Shown one piece after another: positions 12,881 through 24,952 of a DNA stretch of 64,000 nucleotides (the stretch's first letter is position 1; each line of letters begins with the position of its first letter). The stretch lies in contig JAHQIY010000004.1 in assembly GCA_019054805.1 (NCBI GenBank), positions 1,550,001 through 1,614,000 on the forward strand, written 5' to 3'. The position numbers were made by a program, and so were the translations under genes. The stretch comes from Brachionus manjavacas (taxonomy: Eukaryota; Rotifera; Eurotatoria; Ploima; Brachionidae). The notes beneath the pieces were generated by a model that ran no database searches, had not been told where the DNA came from, and saw only the letters and a program-made list of their open reading frames with translations.

Positions 12881-13306
12881 ATGGAATCTAGACGTGAAGC
12901 GCTGAAGATAAAATTGGCCAAAATGAGACTCAGGCTGAAACAAAAGAGAGAACAATTTCTTAGCAAGTGCTCCAACTCCAGCCGTATTCGTCACTTGGAC
13001 ATCCAGAAAGAGTTGAATAGAAATTCCGATTGTCCAAATGATTCTGTGCTATCGGTCGAAGTTGTGTTTGACAGTGCTGTATTTATGAGCGACAATTATA
13101 CCAGCAGCTCATTGTCCAGAACTTCGACCCCCATCTGCCGAAAGCCTCTGAGAGAAAAAAGGAAAAAAATGCAAAAGAAGCTCAGAAAACCTAATCTGAA
13201 AGAAAACAATTTGTACAACTATTCCACTTCTGTTTTTCAATCGCCTTCCACGACTTCGAGCGTGTTCAATAACGATTTTGGCCAACTTAAAGTTTGGTAT
13301 CTTTAG
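12881..13306 (+). CDS. Hypothetical protein, 141 aa, highly basic
   Basis: ATG at 12881 (context CAGAAAAATGG) opens a 141-codon ORF. Residues 1-30 are Lys/Arg-rich and likely helical (KLAKMRLRLKQKREQFL), the middle is Ser-rich and more acidic, residues about 87-106 are again strongly basic (PLREKRKKMQKKLRKPNLK), and the tail is Ser/Thr/Asn-rich. No signal peptide or membrane segment. Base composition is higher in GC than its surroundings, unlike the chance ORFs nearby, and an AATAAA follows at about 13346. I do not recognise the family; a nuclear or nucleic-acid-binding role would fit the charge but is only a guess. It is the best gene candidate in the spacer of the inverted repeat. The upstream TTTTAG and ATCCAG could be splice acceptors, so it may be a later exon. 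Confidence 0.55.
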   Translation: MESRREALKIKLAKMRLRLKQKREQFLSKCSNSSRIRHLDIQKELNRNSDCPNDSVLSVEVVFDSAVFMSDNYTSSSLSRTSTPICRKPLREKRKKMQKKLRKPNLKENNLYNYSTSVFQSPSTTSSVFNNDFGQLKVWYL

Positions 13307-16277
13307 TCTTTTTAGTTGTGAATAGTAGAACCGATTTTTTTAACCAATAAATTAAACTTTAATATAATTGTTTTAAATCTTAATTTTTCTTATTTGTAAA
13401 TTTAGTAATAAATTTTCCAATTTAGAATTAAATTTGTATCTTATTCAAGATTTAGTAGTCAATGTATTTTTCTTTTTGTGTTCATTTTTTGATTTTGTTA
13501 TTAATAAAATTTTATAAAAATTAAAAATTTATTTTTTAGAAAATAAAATAATAAATAAGGTACAAAAAGAAGCGATCCAACAACGATGAACTTCTGCTAA
13601 ATGATCATTTTTTATTGTTCTTTCTCTTTTTGTTTCTAACAGGATTCTGTAAGCCTTACCAGCATATTTCTGCAGTACTCATTTGCCATATTTTCTATGC
13701 ATATTTCAACCGAGTCACTTATTTAAATTGAATTCATTATTTACTCAGCAGAAAATACTCAACACTCAAGCTAAATGTGCAGTTGTATTTAAACAAAAAA
13801 AAGTAATTAATGAATAAAATTATTGTAGATTTTTTAAATTTAGCTTAATAATTTTTTGTTAAACAATTTAAAAAAAAAAATTAATTATAAAAATTTTAAT
13901 GAGCCAATTTTTTTTAATTTAAAAAAAAGTAAAGTACATAATTCAAACAGAGATCAATTGAGTGGTAGTGATTGTTTTAAGTTGAAAAAAAGAACCGAAC
14001 TCAATTTTACAAATTCAAATTAGTTTATTAATAATGAGACAAAAAATAAAAAGGAATAATTGAAAATTGTACTTCAATTCATCTTTGTGAATTGGATTGA
14101 ATGTTTGTTTAGAAGAATGCGAAGAAGCATAGATTATGCAATTAATTAATTTATTAATAATTTATTTAAAGAATAAATCAAATGGACATCAAGTGCTACT
14201 TGTGCTTGGGCTAGTATTGCTTGTGTGTGTCTGTGTATGTATGTGATATAAATTTTGCCAGTTTGGGTAATTTCAAGTATTTTGTTTGGTTTTAATTCAA
14301 TAGAGACAAGAGGAGGATTAAGATCGTCTGAGGACTGCTTCAATAAATCAATAATATGTACAAGAGACACAAGTTTGTCATTGTGGACATTTATTTGTTA
14401 AAAAAAAAACAACAAAGAAAAGCAATTATTGTCTATGAAAATTTACACTCGATGATTGTTTTAGCACTTTGGATTTTTATTCGATGCGATTTTGTGATGA
14501 TTGAAGCTGAGAGTTGTTAGGTCCATGAGGATTTTTGGCTTTTTTTCTTTTTGGATTTTTTTGGATTGTAAATCGTTTAGATGCAGAGAGTGAAAGATCT
14601 GCTGAGAATGGGAATTTTTTGTGTGCTGCTGATGATGATAAGCCAAGTATGTGCATTGAAAGAAAAAGAGAGAAAGTGATTTATTAATGTCGATTAAATC
14701 GACTAACAAGAACATGTCAAACAGACATGAGCTATTTTTTTTTGTTTTTTTATTATCTTATCCACTTTTGTTTTATCTCGGTATTTTATCTAGTTCAAGT
14801 TCTGATAAATGCTTAATCTTTTGTTTGTTTTGTTTTGTTTTTGTGCTGCAGCAAAGCATATTTCGCTCTCTGCTTTCTATTATCTTGTATGAGTAATTCT
14901 TTTCATATTGTACCAATTACCTGCTAATCAATGAGTGTCTTTGATTCAATGCTATCATCACTCGAAGCGGTCTCTTATCGTTACTCTATGGCTGGCTCAC
15001 TGCTACTCACTAAGCCTGGTGAGTCAACGAATGCACTTTGGACTGACTTTGATCAACTTAGATTCATTGAACACATTCTCGCATAATCTAGCTTTGTTTG
15101 CGCCAATTCTAAAATGAAACTATTACAAATCGATTGATTGATTCATCCATTCATTCATTCATTCATCGATTCATTTGAGATTTGAATTTCACTCAAATTA
15201 CCGGATATTAGAATACATGAATAAAAGTTAAATAAAAGTTTTTTATCTATCTCTTGGTGAAAATTTTAATTCTAAATTAAGGAACTAAGCACAAAAATAA
15301 AAGATCGTCTTTCAAAGCATCACTAAATTTGTGAATTTATTCAAGTTATTTGTTTTTGCATGAAATTGTTTTTTTCGTTATCTGTAATCTTCTAAATTTA
15401 TTTAAATGCTGTATATTTTATTTTATGATTTTAATAAAGCATTTTATTTATTTCTAAATGTTCATTTATTTATTTTTTTAATTGAAAACAAAAATTCTAG
15501 TTTAAGAAATCTTGCTGAAACAAATCCAGAGATAATTTAAATATTACAGTAAAATGGAAATGATTTAAAAATTTTAGATTGACTGGGTTCCGGTTTTCAA
15601 GGTTTTTGTTTTGGCAAGATTTAATTTAGACATTATTCCTAAGTCAGAATTAAAAAATCTCTTTCTAATTTTATAATTTTAATTAAATGCAAATAAATGG
15701 CTATCGGTTTTTTGATACCTCTCATTTATTAAAATTTATCTATTTATTTATTTGTCTATCTGTATCGAGCATTAGCTCCTTCAGATAAAAAAAAAAAAAA
15801 TAAAAAATGAATAAAGGTACATGAGATAGTTTAAGGATTTTAAAAATTGGACAGTTAAAGAACAAAAGAAGAAATTAAAAGATAGCAATTAAAAGTTACC
15901 TTTAATTTGTTAAAAAATACCTCAAAATATTAATAAAAGTGTAACCAACAAAAATGAAATCAACTCTTTTACTTAAAAAAATACCTATTTATTAAAAAAT
16001 CAAACAAATTGTTTAAATGTCTATCTAATCGATTAAAACCTCTCTAATTAATTAATTTTCGGCCTCAAAAATTTATATTAAAAGAATTGTATTTGATTTG
16101 GTTTTTTTTTTATCTAATTTTATTAACTTTAATTTTATTTTTATTTTATTTTTTTAATTTATTTTTAACTTATTCTGAAGGAGCTCTTGCTCGGTATAGA
16201 AAACAAATAAATTAAAAATAATACAATTAAATAAAAATAAATAATATTTTGATTATACGAAATTAAATAACTTCAAA

Positions 16278-16422
16278 ATGAGTTTGGATCAAGAAAATAC
16301 TCTCTCAGAAGAAGTATTATTGGAAAACGAAAAAGACTATACCCAAGATGACGAAGAAGAAATTGTTGTTAAAAATAAGCGTAGTAAAGGTAAAGTAAAC
16401 GATACTTTTTTTATTTTTAGAG
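16278..16422 (+). CDS. Exon-like acidic ORF, right-arm copy
   Basis: Inverted partner of 3157-3301, with ATG at 16278 and donor AG|GTGAGT after 16422. The two copies differ by few residues and no frameshift. Downstream in this arm only, 16817-17150 and 18005-18222 carry decayed coding-like sequence in the same direction, which could be later exons of the same gene. Function unknown. Confidence 0.35.
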
Positions 16423-16816
16423 GTGAGTATTAACTTTTAGCGATCTTATAATGAAATTGCTTTCTTTTTTTATAAATTGATGTAATTTTTTTTTATTTTA
16501 ATACTTTTTTTATATTTTGCTACTTTTTTAATAAAAAAATAGTCTTTAATTAAATTTGAGGTTAATTTTAATAAATTTGAGGTACTTAAAAACTCTATTT
16601 CCAAATAAATTAATATTTAATGATCTTATTCTCAAAAAATTAAAATTATTTATTTCCCAGTAGACAAATGGATTTAGATCTTGAATAAGAAACTGGTAGG
16701 ATCAGGACAATTTCTTGTAAAGTTTCTATTATAAGATAAAACAATTTCAGGAATTGTAGAAATTCAAATTCGTTACCTGATCCTAAATATTTTTCAATTC
16801 TTATAATTGTATTTTT

Positions 16817-17150
16817 GGGTCTAATTCAATTGAACCAGGCCAAACGGTTATTTTGATAATAAATTCATTCTCAATCAATTTAAAAGATTATTACAAATGC
16901 TATAATTTAGAAAAGGAATTCAATTTTCGCGTAATAGTTGTTGATACCGTCAACATAGAACACATACAGATCAAAAAATAAGTATTGATTATCTCAGATA
17001 AATCAAAAGTATTTATTTTGGGTCCTTCAAAATATTTAAAATTGAAATCTTACAGATTTAAACCTGATGGACAATGTCTTTAGGATGAATTTAAATGGTT
17101 TGACGATCAAAAAAATGTATTCATTTTTAAATCATCCAGCCTTTTTGCCT
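16817..17150 (+). pseudogene. Decayed ORF found only in right arm
   Basis: One frame gives long coding-like stretches (SIEPGQTVILIINSF, FNFRVIVVDTVNIEHIQI, SDKSKVFILGPSKYLKLKS, FKPDGQC) broken by a few stop codons. It lies in the roughly 590-bp block that the left arm lacks and follows the exon-like ORF at 16278. I do not recognise the family. It is either a transposon protein relic or the continuation of that gene. Confidence 0.3.
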
Positions 17151-18004
17151 GAAAGCAATGTTCAAATTTTAACTACAAATTATGGACATTAAATTGGTTT
17201 AATTTTTGTGTTTGAATCCAATGTTGAAATGACATTGAGAAAGTGCGATGTTTCAAAAAATAAATAATTTTAAGTTTATGTATGGAAATCTTTTTTTTTT
17301 TTTATAAATTTTGACTTTGGCTTTGTGAAATGATGATCCTTAAAAGAAAATTTGTAATTTAAAAAACTATCTACGCTTTTTTTTATTTTTACAAATTGAG
17401 TTTTTGTAAAAATTCATCACACAATTATCACTAAAGTCAAAATTTATAAAGTAAAAAACGAAGTTGTTCGGGTCTAGTGGGTTAGAAAAACTGTTGTTCA
17501 CCTGTTACTGGAACAGTTCTTGTTTTCAGATTTTAAGAACTATTAGTTGACCTAATCTAAAAATTGTTAAATTATTTTGAAATTTTTACATCTATTTTGA
17601 AACAAGCTAATATAATGTTAAAAAATAAGATAGAAAAAATAATTATATTGAAAATTGAATGTCGGGCGGAGTAGGTAAATTTTGCGAAATAGATGAAGAA
17701 TATGGGAAATATTCTTCATGATGAAGAATATGATAAAATATGGGTGAACTAATAGCTCACAAAACCTGAGAATTAGAGTTTTTCGCCTAACAGACTTTTA
17801 ATATCGAATTTTAAACTAAATGAATTATTTATCTTTTTTTCTTTGAATTAATTTTTTATGTTTTAATTTTTTTTCAAATATTTTTATTCTGAAGGAGTAA
17901 AAGCTCGGTACAGATTAACAAATAAATAAATTATTAAAAATTTATAAAAAGTTAAATCATTAGTACGTCTTTGGTGTTATTTAAAACAGTATGTAAGAGC
18001 GAGA

Positions 18005-18222
18005 ACAAACCAAAAATTCCCTAGTTTGATTAAGCTATCAACAGAAAAAAGACAAAAGTTTTTAGATTTAAAGCTTTCGAAAAAATAATAAGACGTTTTT
18101 GGCGTTGTCTAGTAGGTAACAAAAATGGTGCAACGTACGGTGAAGTTTTAAAAGCTCATTTTTCTGGAAAATCAAAAGAAAGTAAAGCCGAACACTTAAG
18201 AATTTTAAATTCTTTACTCTAA
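18005..18222 (+). pseudogene. Decayed ORF end, right arm
   Basis: Two frames joined by one shift read as coding: a Leu/Lys-rich part, then FEKIIRRFWRCLVGNK, NGATYGEVLKAHFSGKSKES and KAEHLRILNSLL followed by a stop at 18220-18222. Most of this block is missing from the left arm. It looks like the C-terminus of a transposon-type protein, but I cannot name the family. A short LINE-tail sequence (about 17880-17935) precedes it. Confidence 0.3.
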
Positions 18223-19982
18223 AGACTTTTTTATTTAAAAAATTTAAAAAAATTAAATGAAATCACATGATTTTGAGACTTTATTTATTCAAAATAAAAC
18301 TATAAATCAAAAAAGAAATCATAGATTTTTTCAGAATTTTGTCTAGTTTATTAAAATAAAATTTTGGTCTTAAGTGATCTCTGGGACTAGACACGATTTA
18401 AGTGAAAAAAAGGGTTGTTTGGCTGTTTTTCTATAAATAAAATTGACACACCCTTTTTTTTAAATAAAAATTTAACCAGACCTTAGAAAATTTTAAGTTC
18501 TTTTAGTAAATGTATTATTTCAAAATAATTTTAATTTTATCATTGAATACCTGGGTCTGAAAAAACAACAACTTTTTAGAGGGTTGATTATTTTTAGATC
18601 TCTGGGTACAAATTTTTTTTTCAACCCTCCATAAAAATAAAATATGAGGTTTCAAAGGGCGTTGTTTACGAAAATCAAGTTAAAAATTTGAAATTCAGTT
18701 GACAAGTTTTAAAGATTAATTATTTTATTAGATCATAAATTTTTAAGATGATTAATATTTATTTTTAGATCTGAAAATAATTTAGATAATATTGCAAAAA
18801 AAATAAAAATCTAATTTTAATGAGGCTATTTTCATCCTTCTTAATAAGAGTTGAACGCATAATTTACAAAATTCTATTCTAAACAAATATTGGTTATATT
18901 TTGTGATATTCGGTAGCTAACATAGAATTAAAAATTTTTAAAATTTTATTTGGTAAAATAAACTCTAGCAGTTTTTAGATCAAACAATCCTTTTTATAAA
19001 GGCTTGATTTTTCATTCTGAATAAAAATCATGGTGAATCAAAATGAAGCTCTGTTAGTTTATTTAAATAAATGATAACTCCTGAATAAGAGAAATTTTTG
19101 ATTGTTTAAAAATGATTTTAATTATTATTTTCTTAACATTAATATTTATAAGAAAAATTCGAGTTCTTATTGATTTATCTTGCAAATTTCTTGAATCAAA
19201 TTTATACCTTATAATTTTGATTAAGATCTTTCAAGAAAATATAAAAAAATTTTAAAACAATCTTTACGAGTTAAAACTTTGAGTTAAATTTTACAATCTT
19301 GTCAGGTTATTAATATCATTTAATTTGTTTGAATCTCGAGTTAAGAAAACTTTAAGAAATTAATCAAGAAATCAAAACGAATTTTAAAACAAAATTATTC
19401 ATTATTCTTTATTCTTAAGAAATTACCAAGATCTTAAATTTCAATTAGTAATGATTTTATTTGCAATTTTTTTGACATTTGAAATTGATCTTATTACTAA
19501 TCTGATCTTAAAAAATCTTATAAGATCAATCTTTAGATTCATCTCCTGAGTTTAACTTGATACATTTAGTTGCTCAATTTATTTTTGATCACATTAATAA
19601 ATTTTCAAATTGAGGTAAAATGAAAATAAAAAACTTTTACGGAAAAAAATTCGTCCTAAATTTAAAAATTTTTCAAAGAAATTCTTGTTTAAAAATATAA
19701 TTTTATAAAAATTATTAAGCAAAAAAACCTTACGGAAATTAAAATTTGTTTTTGATAAAAATAAAAAACTAAACTTTCCTCGAACCTTTTTTTATTAATA
19801 TCCTTATTTTCTAAAATAATCTTGTATTAGTTTTAGATTAATCATTCTTTAAAGTTCTTTAAATATTAAAATATTTCAGAAATAAAATAAAAGGAAATTA
19901 AAATATTTGTTTTAAAAAGAAATGTTATTCTTTGAAACACAGCTGCTTAAAGGTTAAGCGCACTTCTTTTTAGTTTTCAAAT

Positions 19983-20560
19983 AAAGAGTTTTTTTATTTT
20001 GAAATTGAAATAAAATATAAAAAAAAAATTTTACATAGTTCATTAATTAATTTTTTAAGTTGTTGCTTTGTGTACTTGGAAAATTATTCTTTTTGCTCTT
20101 TTCCGTATTACTTAAAGATCATTCTGTATTTCGATCGAGCTTATTAAGTACGAAAGCATTCTATATTGAATTAATGAAAATATAGATATTTAAAAAATAT
20201 CCCACATTTTGGTCGATTGGGCTAGAAACACTGATTTTTTTTAAACTTTTAAATCCATATTCCAAAGGACAACATTAAAATAAGACATGTCTTCATAAAA
20301 CTTAACATTTAAATCTAAATGCGAAAAATATTTCCAGAAGAAATTATTTTGTTTTTGGAAGATTTGATTTTAACAAAATTTTAAAGCTTGTAAAAAGAAA
20401 ATTGACAATTAAAAGCACCTTTTGCAAATGATTCGGAAGATGAAGATTAAAATAAAAGTGATGAATCAATTTAAAGATCTGTTTTATTAATGTCACAAAT
20501 ACTAACTAATCCTGTACTTTAATGAAATATAAAATATTTTGATATGAAAATTTAATTTTT
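19983..20560. other. AT-rich stretch, no recognised feature
   Basis: Between the inverted repeat and the chimeric LINE. One short frame (about 20319-20372, MRKIFPEEIILFLEDLI) looks coding-like but stops quickly. Nothing I can name. Confidence 0.5.
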
Positions 20561-20631
20561 TCAAAAAAAAAAAAAAAAAAAAAAAAATTAACATTTTTAT
20601 CAAAAAATACAAATTTGCACCGTAATCGACG

Positions 20632-21612
20632 ATGTCCATACCAAGTCAATGGAAGGACGACCCGTTCGTTATGATCGACGACTTTCCTAGACCTGCATCC
20701 GCCAGCGCTGATTACAGCAAAAAATACCACCTCTGGTTTAAAAAAATCGTTCAAACAATTGATGGCATGCAAATCAAAATATCGCATTTGGAAGACGCAA
20801 ATGAATCGTTGAAAGAGCAAAATAAAGCCTTGAAGGACCGACTCGACGCAAGTGAGGGAAGCCGAACAGCTGTCCCTACTGAAGCTGCAACAAACAGTAG
20901 CAACTGGTCCCAAGTGGTTAAAAGCCTGACGAAAAAAGGAACCAAGCCGCATAACGAGCTATTAGCCGCAATAGACTCGCACATGAAGGAGCAATCAAAC
21001 CGAGCCAAAAATGTCGCAGTTGTCGGGGTTCCGTTGTCGACAAAGAACACAGAGATAGCAAGGATGGCCGATGATGAGGTCTGGACTGATCGTATTCTCC
21101 ACACGCTTGGAGTCGATAAGAGCAGAAGGCGACGAATCCGACGATTGAGATCAACAAAGAAGAGGGACTCAAATGAGACGGTGCCCGGCGCAATAGTCGT
21201 TGAGATGCAGGACGAGGAGGACAAGAGGGCGCTACTGTCAGAGGCTAGAAAACTCAACGCCGATCCTGATCTAAACCGAATATACATCCGCCCAGACCGC
21301 ACCCCAGCCGAGCAAGAGCAGTTCAGCAAGCTATTGAAAGAGCGCATACAAGCCAACAAGGACTTGGAGTCAAACGACAAGCTTGACAAACCATACCGAT
21401 TCGTCATACGAGGTGACAGGATACGTTGCTTGGACGTGTTAAGGGGGCATGATGACGGTGGTAAGTATCCATATGCTAACTGGAGAGAAGCTTGCAAGGT
21501 GAGAGGGAGGCCTACCACAGCAGCAACTACCAACAACCAGCCACTGGCCGAAACCGATAACACAGCCAGAGCCGAGGCAGTCGGACAGGGAGCTACCAAC
21601 GGTAGCTTCTAG
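20632..21612 (+). CDS. LINE ORF1 protein (GC-rich LINE)
   Basis: ATG at 20632 opens 326 intact codons, following an A-run at about 20564-20587. Residues about 45-70 form a heptad-like coiled coil (ISHLEDANESLKEQNKALKD), then comes an ORF1p/RRM-like part: NVAVVGVPLSTKNTEIARM, then RRRRIRRLRSTKKRD, GAIVVEMQDEEDKRALLSEA and LNRIYIRPDRTPAEQEQF. This layout (coiled coil, NVVVxGVP, then RRIG/RLG-like basic block and a final IYIxPDRTxxE block) is that of nucleic-acid-chaperone ORF1 proteins of LINEs. GC content is far above the flanks. The intact frame next to a broken ORF2 shows that the copy decayed mainly through deletions in ORF2. Confidence 0.85.
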   Translation: MSIPSQWKDDPFVMIDDFPRPASASADYSKKYHLWFKKIVQTIDGMQIKISHLEDANESLKEQNKALKDRLDASEGSRTAVPTEAATNSSNWSQVVKSLTKKGTKPHNELLAAIDSHMKEQSNRAKNVAVVGVPLSTKNTEIARMADDEVWTDRILHTLGVDKSRRRRIRRLRSTKKRDSNETVPGAIVVEMQDEEDKRALLSEARKLNADPDLNRIYIRPDRTPAEQEQFSKLLKERIQANKDLESNDKLDKPYRFVIRGDRIRCLDVLRGHDDGGKYPYANWREACKVRGRPTTAATTNNQPLAETDNTARAEAVGQGATNGSF

Positions 21613-21620
21613 CCCATCAG

Positions 21621-23390
21621 CCATCAACAAAGCTCACAGCGCGCAGTCAAGTCCACTAAAATTTCTTTATACAAATGCAACTTCATTGAACCAGGGGAAG
21701 TTAAGTGAGCTGGCTATAATAGCAGCATTAGAGTCGCCTCATCTGTTATGCATCACCGAGACATGGTTCGACGTATCATCAGCACCGCATTTGAGTAACT
21801 ATGTGCTCTACAGGAGGGATAGAGGTGGAACAAGGAGATGCTGCGGCGGAGTGGCCATTTATGTGCGCTCGGACATGAAGTCATCCGTGGTACTGGACGG
21901 CGTATTGATAGAACAACTGACGACTAATGACACAGAGCAAGTCTGGTGCGAAATAAATTAAGGTAAGGATAACATCCTTGTCGGCTGCATTTATCGTCCA
22001 CCACCTGCATGCATTCGCGACTCGGCACGAACTAAAAATTTATCGGAAAGGATCAATAAATCGATCGTGTCGGCCAAAAAAGCAATCGACAATAAGCGCT
22101 ACACGGCACTGATTATATTCGGGGACTTCAACTATCCTGAGATTGAGTGGAGGCACAATTGTCCATCAGTATTGAGCGGCGAGAGCTCTCTCGGGCAAAA
22201 GTTCGTGGATGCCATCAACGACGTTGACTTGACGCAACTGGTCCGGTTTCCAACATTTATTAAGGCGGATGGCAAAACCACTAAAACCCAGGACCTGATT
22301 TTAACCGACGATCCAACAAGAATCGACGAGGTGAAACAGGCCCCTCCACTTGGCCCAGCCATTCAAGGACACGTAGTGATGCAATGGGAGTTAGCCCTAG
22401 CATCAGCAAGCAAGCAACAAGGCTCACCGCCTCGTCGTCGATTGGCTGTACACAAGGGAGACTTCATTGAGATGGAGAAAGAGCTTCGTAAATTTGACTG
22501 GCCCAGACTCTTCAACGGACAGCAGGTCGACGTCATGTACAGTTTATTCCTTGACATCTATGCAGTGATTTCATCCCAATAACACGAACCAAAAAGAGGA
22601 CCGATGCCCCGTGGATGAACAACGAGCTAAAACGAATGGTAAAACGGAAGAGACAGTTGAAGTACATAAACGACAATACGAGGAGCAAGTCCACAATTGA
22701 AGCATACCGAGCTATGAGTGCTAATGTTAAAAGAGCCACAAACAAAGCCGTAAGGTCATTTGAATTAAGCCTCGCTAATGACAAGAAGAATCCAAAACGA
22801 TTATTCACCTACATCGGCTCAAAGCAGTCAGTCAAGCAAGGAATCGCCAAAATCTATTCAAATGGTATCGAGTACAGCGGTGGTAAGGAGATTGCTGACG
22901 CACTAAACGCCCATTTCTCTTCGGTTTTTGCAGATGAAAGAGAAGATGAAAGTCTTCCGGATTTCGAGGATAGACCCGGCATTAAATCTCGCCTAGCGAA
23001 TCTAGAAATAACAACTGCAGAAGTAGAAAAACGTCTTTCAAGCTTGAAGGGAGATAAGTCGCCAGGTAATGACCTCGTTCACCCTCTAGTTCTCAAGAAA
23101 TGTGCCGCCGCTCGGGCAGAGCCATTGGCCATGATCTTCGAGAGCTCACTCGTGGAAGGAGAGGTGCCGTCATGCTGGAGGGATGCCAACGTGACTCCAA
23201 TCTTCAAGAAAGGCTGTCGCAAGGATCCGGGTAATTACAGACCAGTTTCTCTAACCTCTAACACCGATTTTGCGAAGGCTTTTGACAAGGTTCCACATCA
23301 AAGACTGTTGCTTAAGCTCAGGGCTCAGTCATAGGTCCAACGCTCTTCGTGGTCTTCATAAACGACCTCCCAGATCATATAAGCTTTCCA
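21621..23390 (+). pseudogene. LINE ORF2 (endonuclease + RT), broken
   Basis: Follows ORF1 directly. The APE-type endonuclease reads LLCITETWFD, GGVAIYVRSDMKS, VGCIYRPPPA, IIFGDFNYPEIEW and DLILTDDPTRI; one in-frame stop interrupts it at 21959-21961 and a frameshift follows near 22580. The RT part (about 22600 onward) has LSSLKGDKSPGNDLVHP, VTPIFKKGCRKDPGNYRPVS and DFAKAFDKVPHQRLLLKL, then IGPTLFVVFINDLPDHI. Segments between these motifs are missing (after LTSN and after KLRA), and the catalytic YADD block and everything 3' of it are gone. It cannot be active. Confidence 0.9.
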
Positions 23391-23975
23391 TGTAAGCTGT
23401 ATGGAAAGGTGGAGAGAACATTTTGAAGAATTGCTTAATGTGGGACGACAACTGGAAACGCATACCTTAGTTAGCCCGTGGGGAATGACAGCGAAGAAGA
23501 TGAACCAGTTCCGGAACAGTATGAAATCGAGTTTGCTATCAGAGCTCTGAAGACACGGAAAGTCCCAGGGTTCGATGGAATTCCCGCAGAAATCGTAAAA
23601 GCAGGAGAGCCTGTACTAGTAGAAGAGTTGCTTAAGCTATTCAAAATGGTATGGCACCAAGAGAAAGTGCCAAGTGATTGGGTGAGAGCCGTGGTCGTAC
23701 CTTGGCACAAGAAAGGTGACAGCAGTGAGTGTGAGAACTATAGAGGTATAAGTTTGCTAAGTATTGTTGGCAAGGTCTTTACCTATGTAGTCCTCGATAG
23801 ACTCGTGAGAACCGTAGACAGCAGGCTGTCGGAGATGCAAGGAGGCTTCAGGAGGAATAGAGGATGTGCGGACCAGATCTTTATTCTAAGAAGGTTAATG
23901 GAGATGGCCAGGAGAAAGAAAACACCGGTGCACTTATGTTTCGTGGACTTAAAAGCGGCTTATGAAAAAGCTTAA
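23391..23975 (+). pseudogene. Second LINE RT fragment fused in tandem
   Basis: A different LINE family begins here: ERWREHFEELLN, then FAIRALKTRKVPGFDGIPAE, WVRAVVVPWHKKGDSSECEN, YRGISLLSIVGKVFTYVV, GGFRRNRGCADQIFILRRLM and HLCFVDLKAAYE. These are RT motifs 0-A of the RTE/R1-like endonuclease/RT group. The sequence stops within motif A at 23975, so the copy lacks the catalytic site. The join to the previous LINE at about 23400 is seamless, with no poly(A) or tail between them. Confidence 0.88.
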
Positions 23976-23979
23976 AAAT

Positions 23980-24950
23980 CATAATAAATTATTCTATCTT
24001 ATTTTAAAAAATATAAGAGTATATTACTTAGCTTTTTAATTAAAACGATCGCTAAATAAAATCTTAAATGAAAAAGAAATTTGGATGGAAAATTTGTTTA
24101 GGCTTCTTTGAATTTTAAAAATGTAAGAATATGGTTTTAGTTCTTAATTTAAAAATTTTAATTGCTTTTAGAAAAAATTTATTTAAATTTGAATCTAGCA
24201 AATAAAAGTAAAATCAAGACGGACTTAATCACCTTATTCACCTAAAAACATTTCTTTAAATCGTCATAGAGCAGTTTAATTAAATAAAAACAATTCATGA
24301 TTTTATGGCGGATAAAGTGAGCTGAAAGGTAAAATTTATGAATGAAAACTTTTGAAATTTTAATAAAATGTTAACCCTAGATGATTCTTTTTTGAGTGAA
24401 TCACATTTTTCAGTATCGGTTCATAACATTTTTTGAAAGAAATACAAAATTCTTTTCTTCAAAATTTTAATTAATAAAAAAAATCATTAGAATTGATTGA
24501 ATCTAACAATTAATTTTTATAATTTGTAAACAAACATTCAATTTTTCTTATTCATTTTTTAGGTTATGGACCCATTTAATTGAGAATAGATTTAAAAATG
24601 CATTTTTGTTTTATAGGTAAAAATAATAAAAAGAATCGAAATAAACACTAAAAGCTAAAATAATTTAATTATTTTTGAAACGTATTTACCAGATTCTTAG
24701 GTGAAATGGTGAGCAAGTCTATCCTAATTTTACTTTTAATGGCGTGATTCAAATTTAAACAAATTTTGACAAGAAGCTAAAAAATTTTTTAAAAAAGCTA
24801 GTAAAAGTGCATAATATTTAGTTAATTTAAAAGGTAAAATCAAATAACACATATTCATACACTTTTCAAAATTACCTTAAAAATTTTTATTCGATTAGAA
24901 CTTTTTGGAAGAAATTTATAATTTCTGGTATAAATATCAATTTTTTTATT
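23980..24950. other. AT-rich intergenic, upstream of FAD oxidase
   Basis: No ORFs or repeats that I recognise. Presumably contains the promoter and 5' UTR of the oxidase gene at 24953. Confidence 0.5.
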
Positions 24951-24952
24951 CT

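Larger units (their letters stand above)
13769..19982. repeat. Right arm of giant inverted repeat
   Basis: This is the inverted partner of 1-5819, about 6.2 kb against 5.8 kb. The extra length comes from two segments missing on the left: about 16618-17205 (with a decayed ORF) and about 18095-18430 (with the end of another decayed ORF). The left arm has a LINE piece that this arm lacks. Because the arms carry independent insertions and substitutions, a simple read-through assembly artefact is unlikely, though collapsed or joined haplotypes cannot be excluded. The match stops at about 19982 only because the window starts there. Confidence 0.93.

Noticed and set aside
20751..21599. 282-codon ORF on the minus strand
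   Set aside because: Shadow of LINE ORF1, which has clear coiled-coil and ORF1p motifs on the plus strand.
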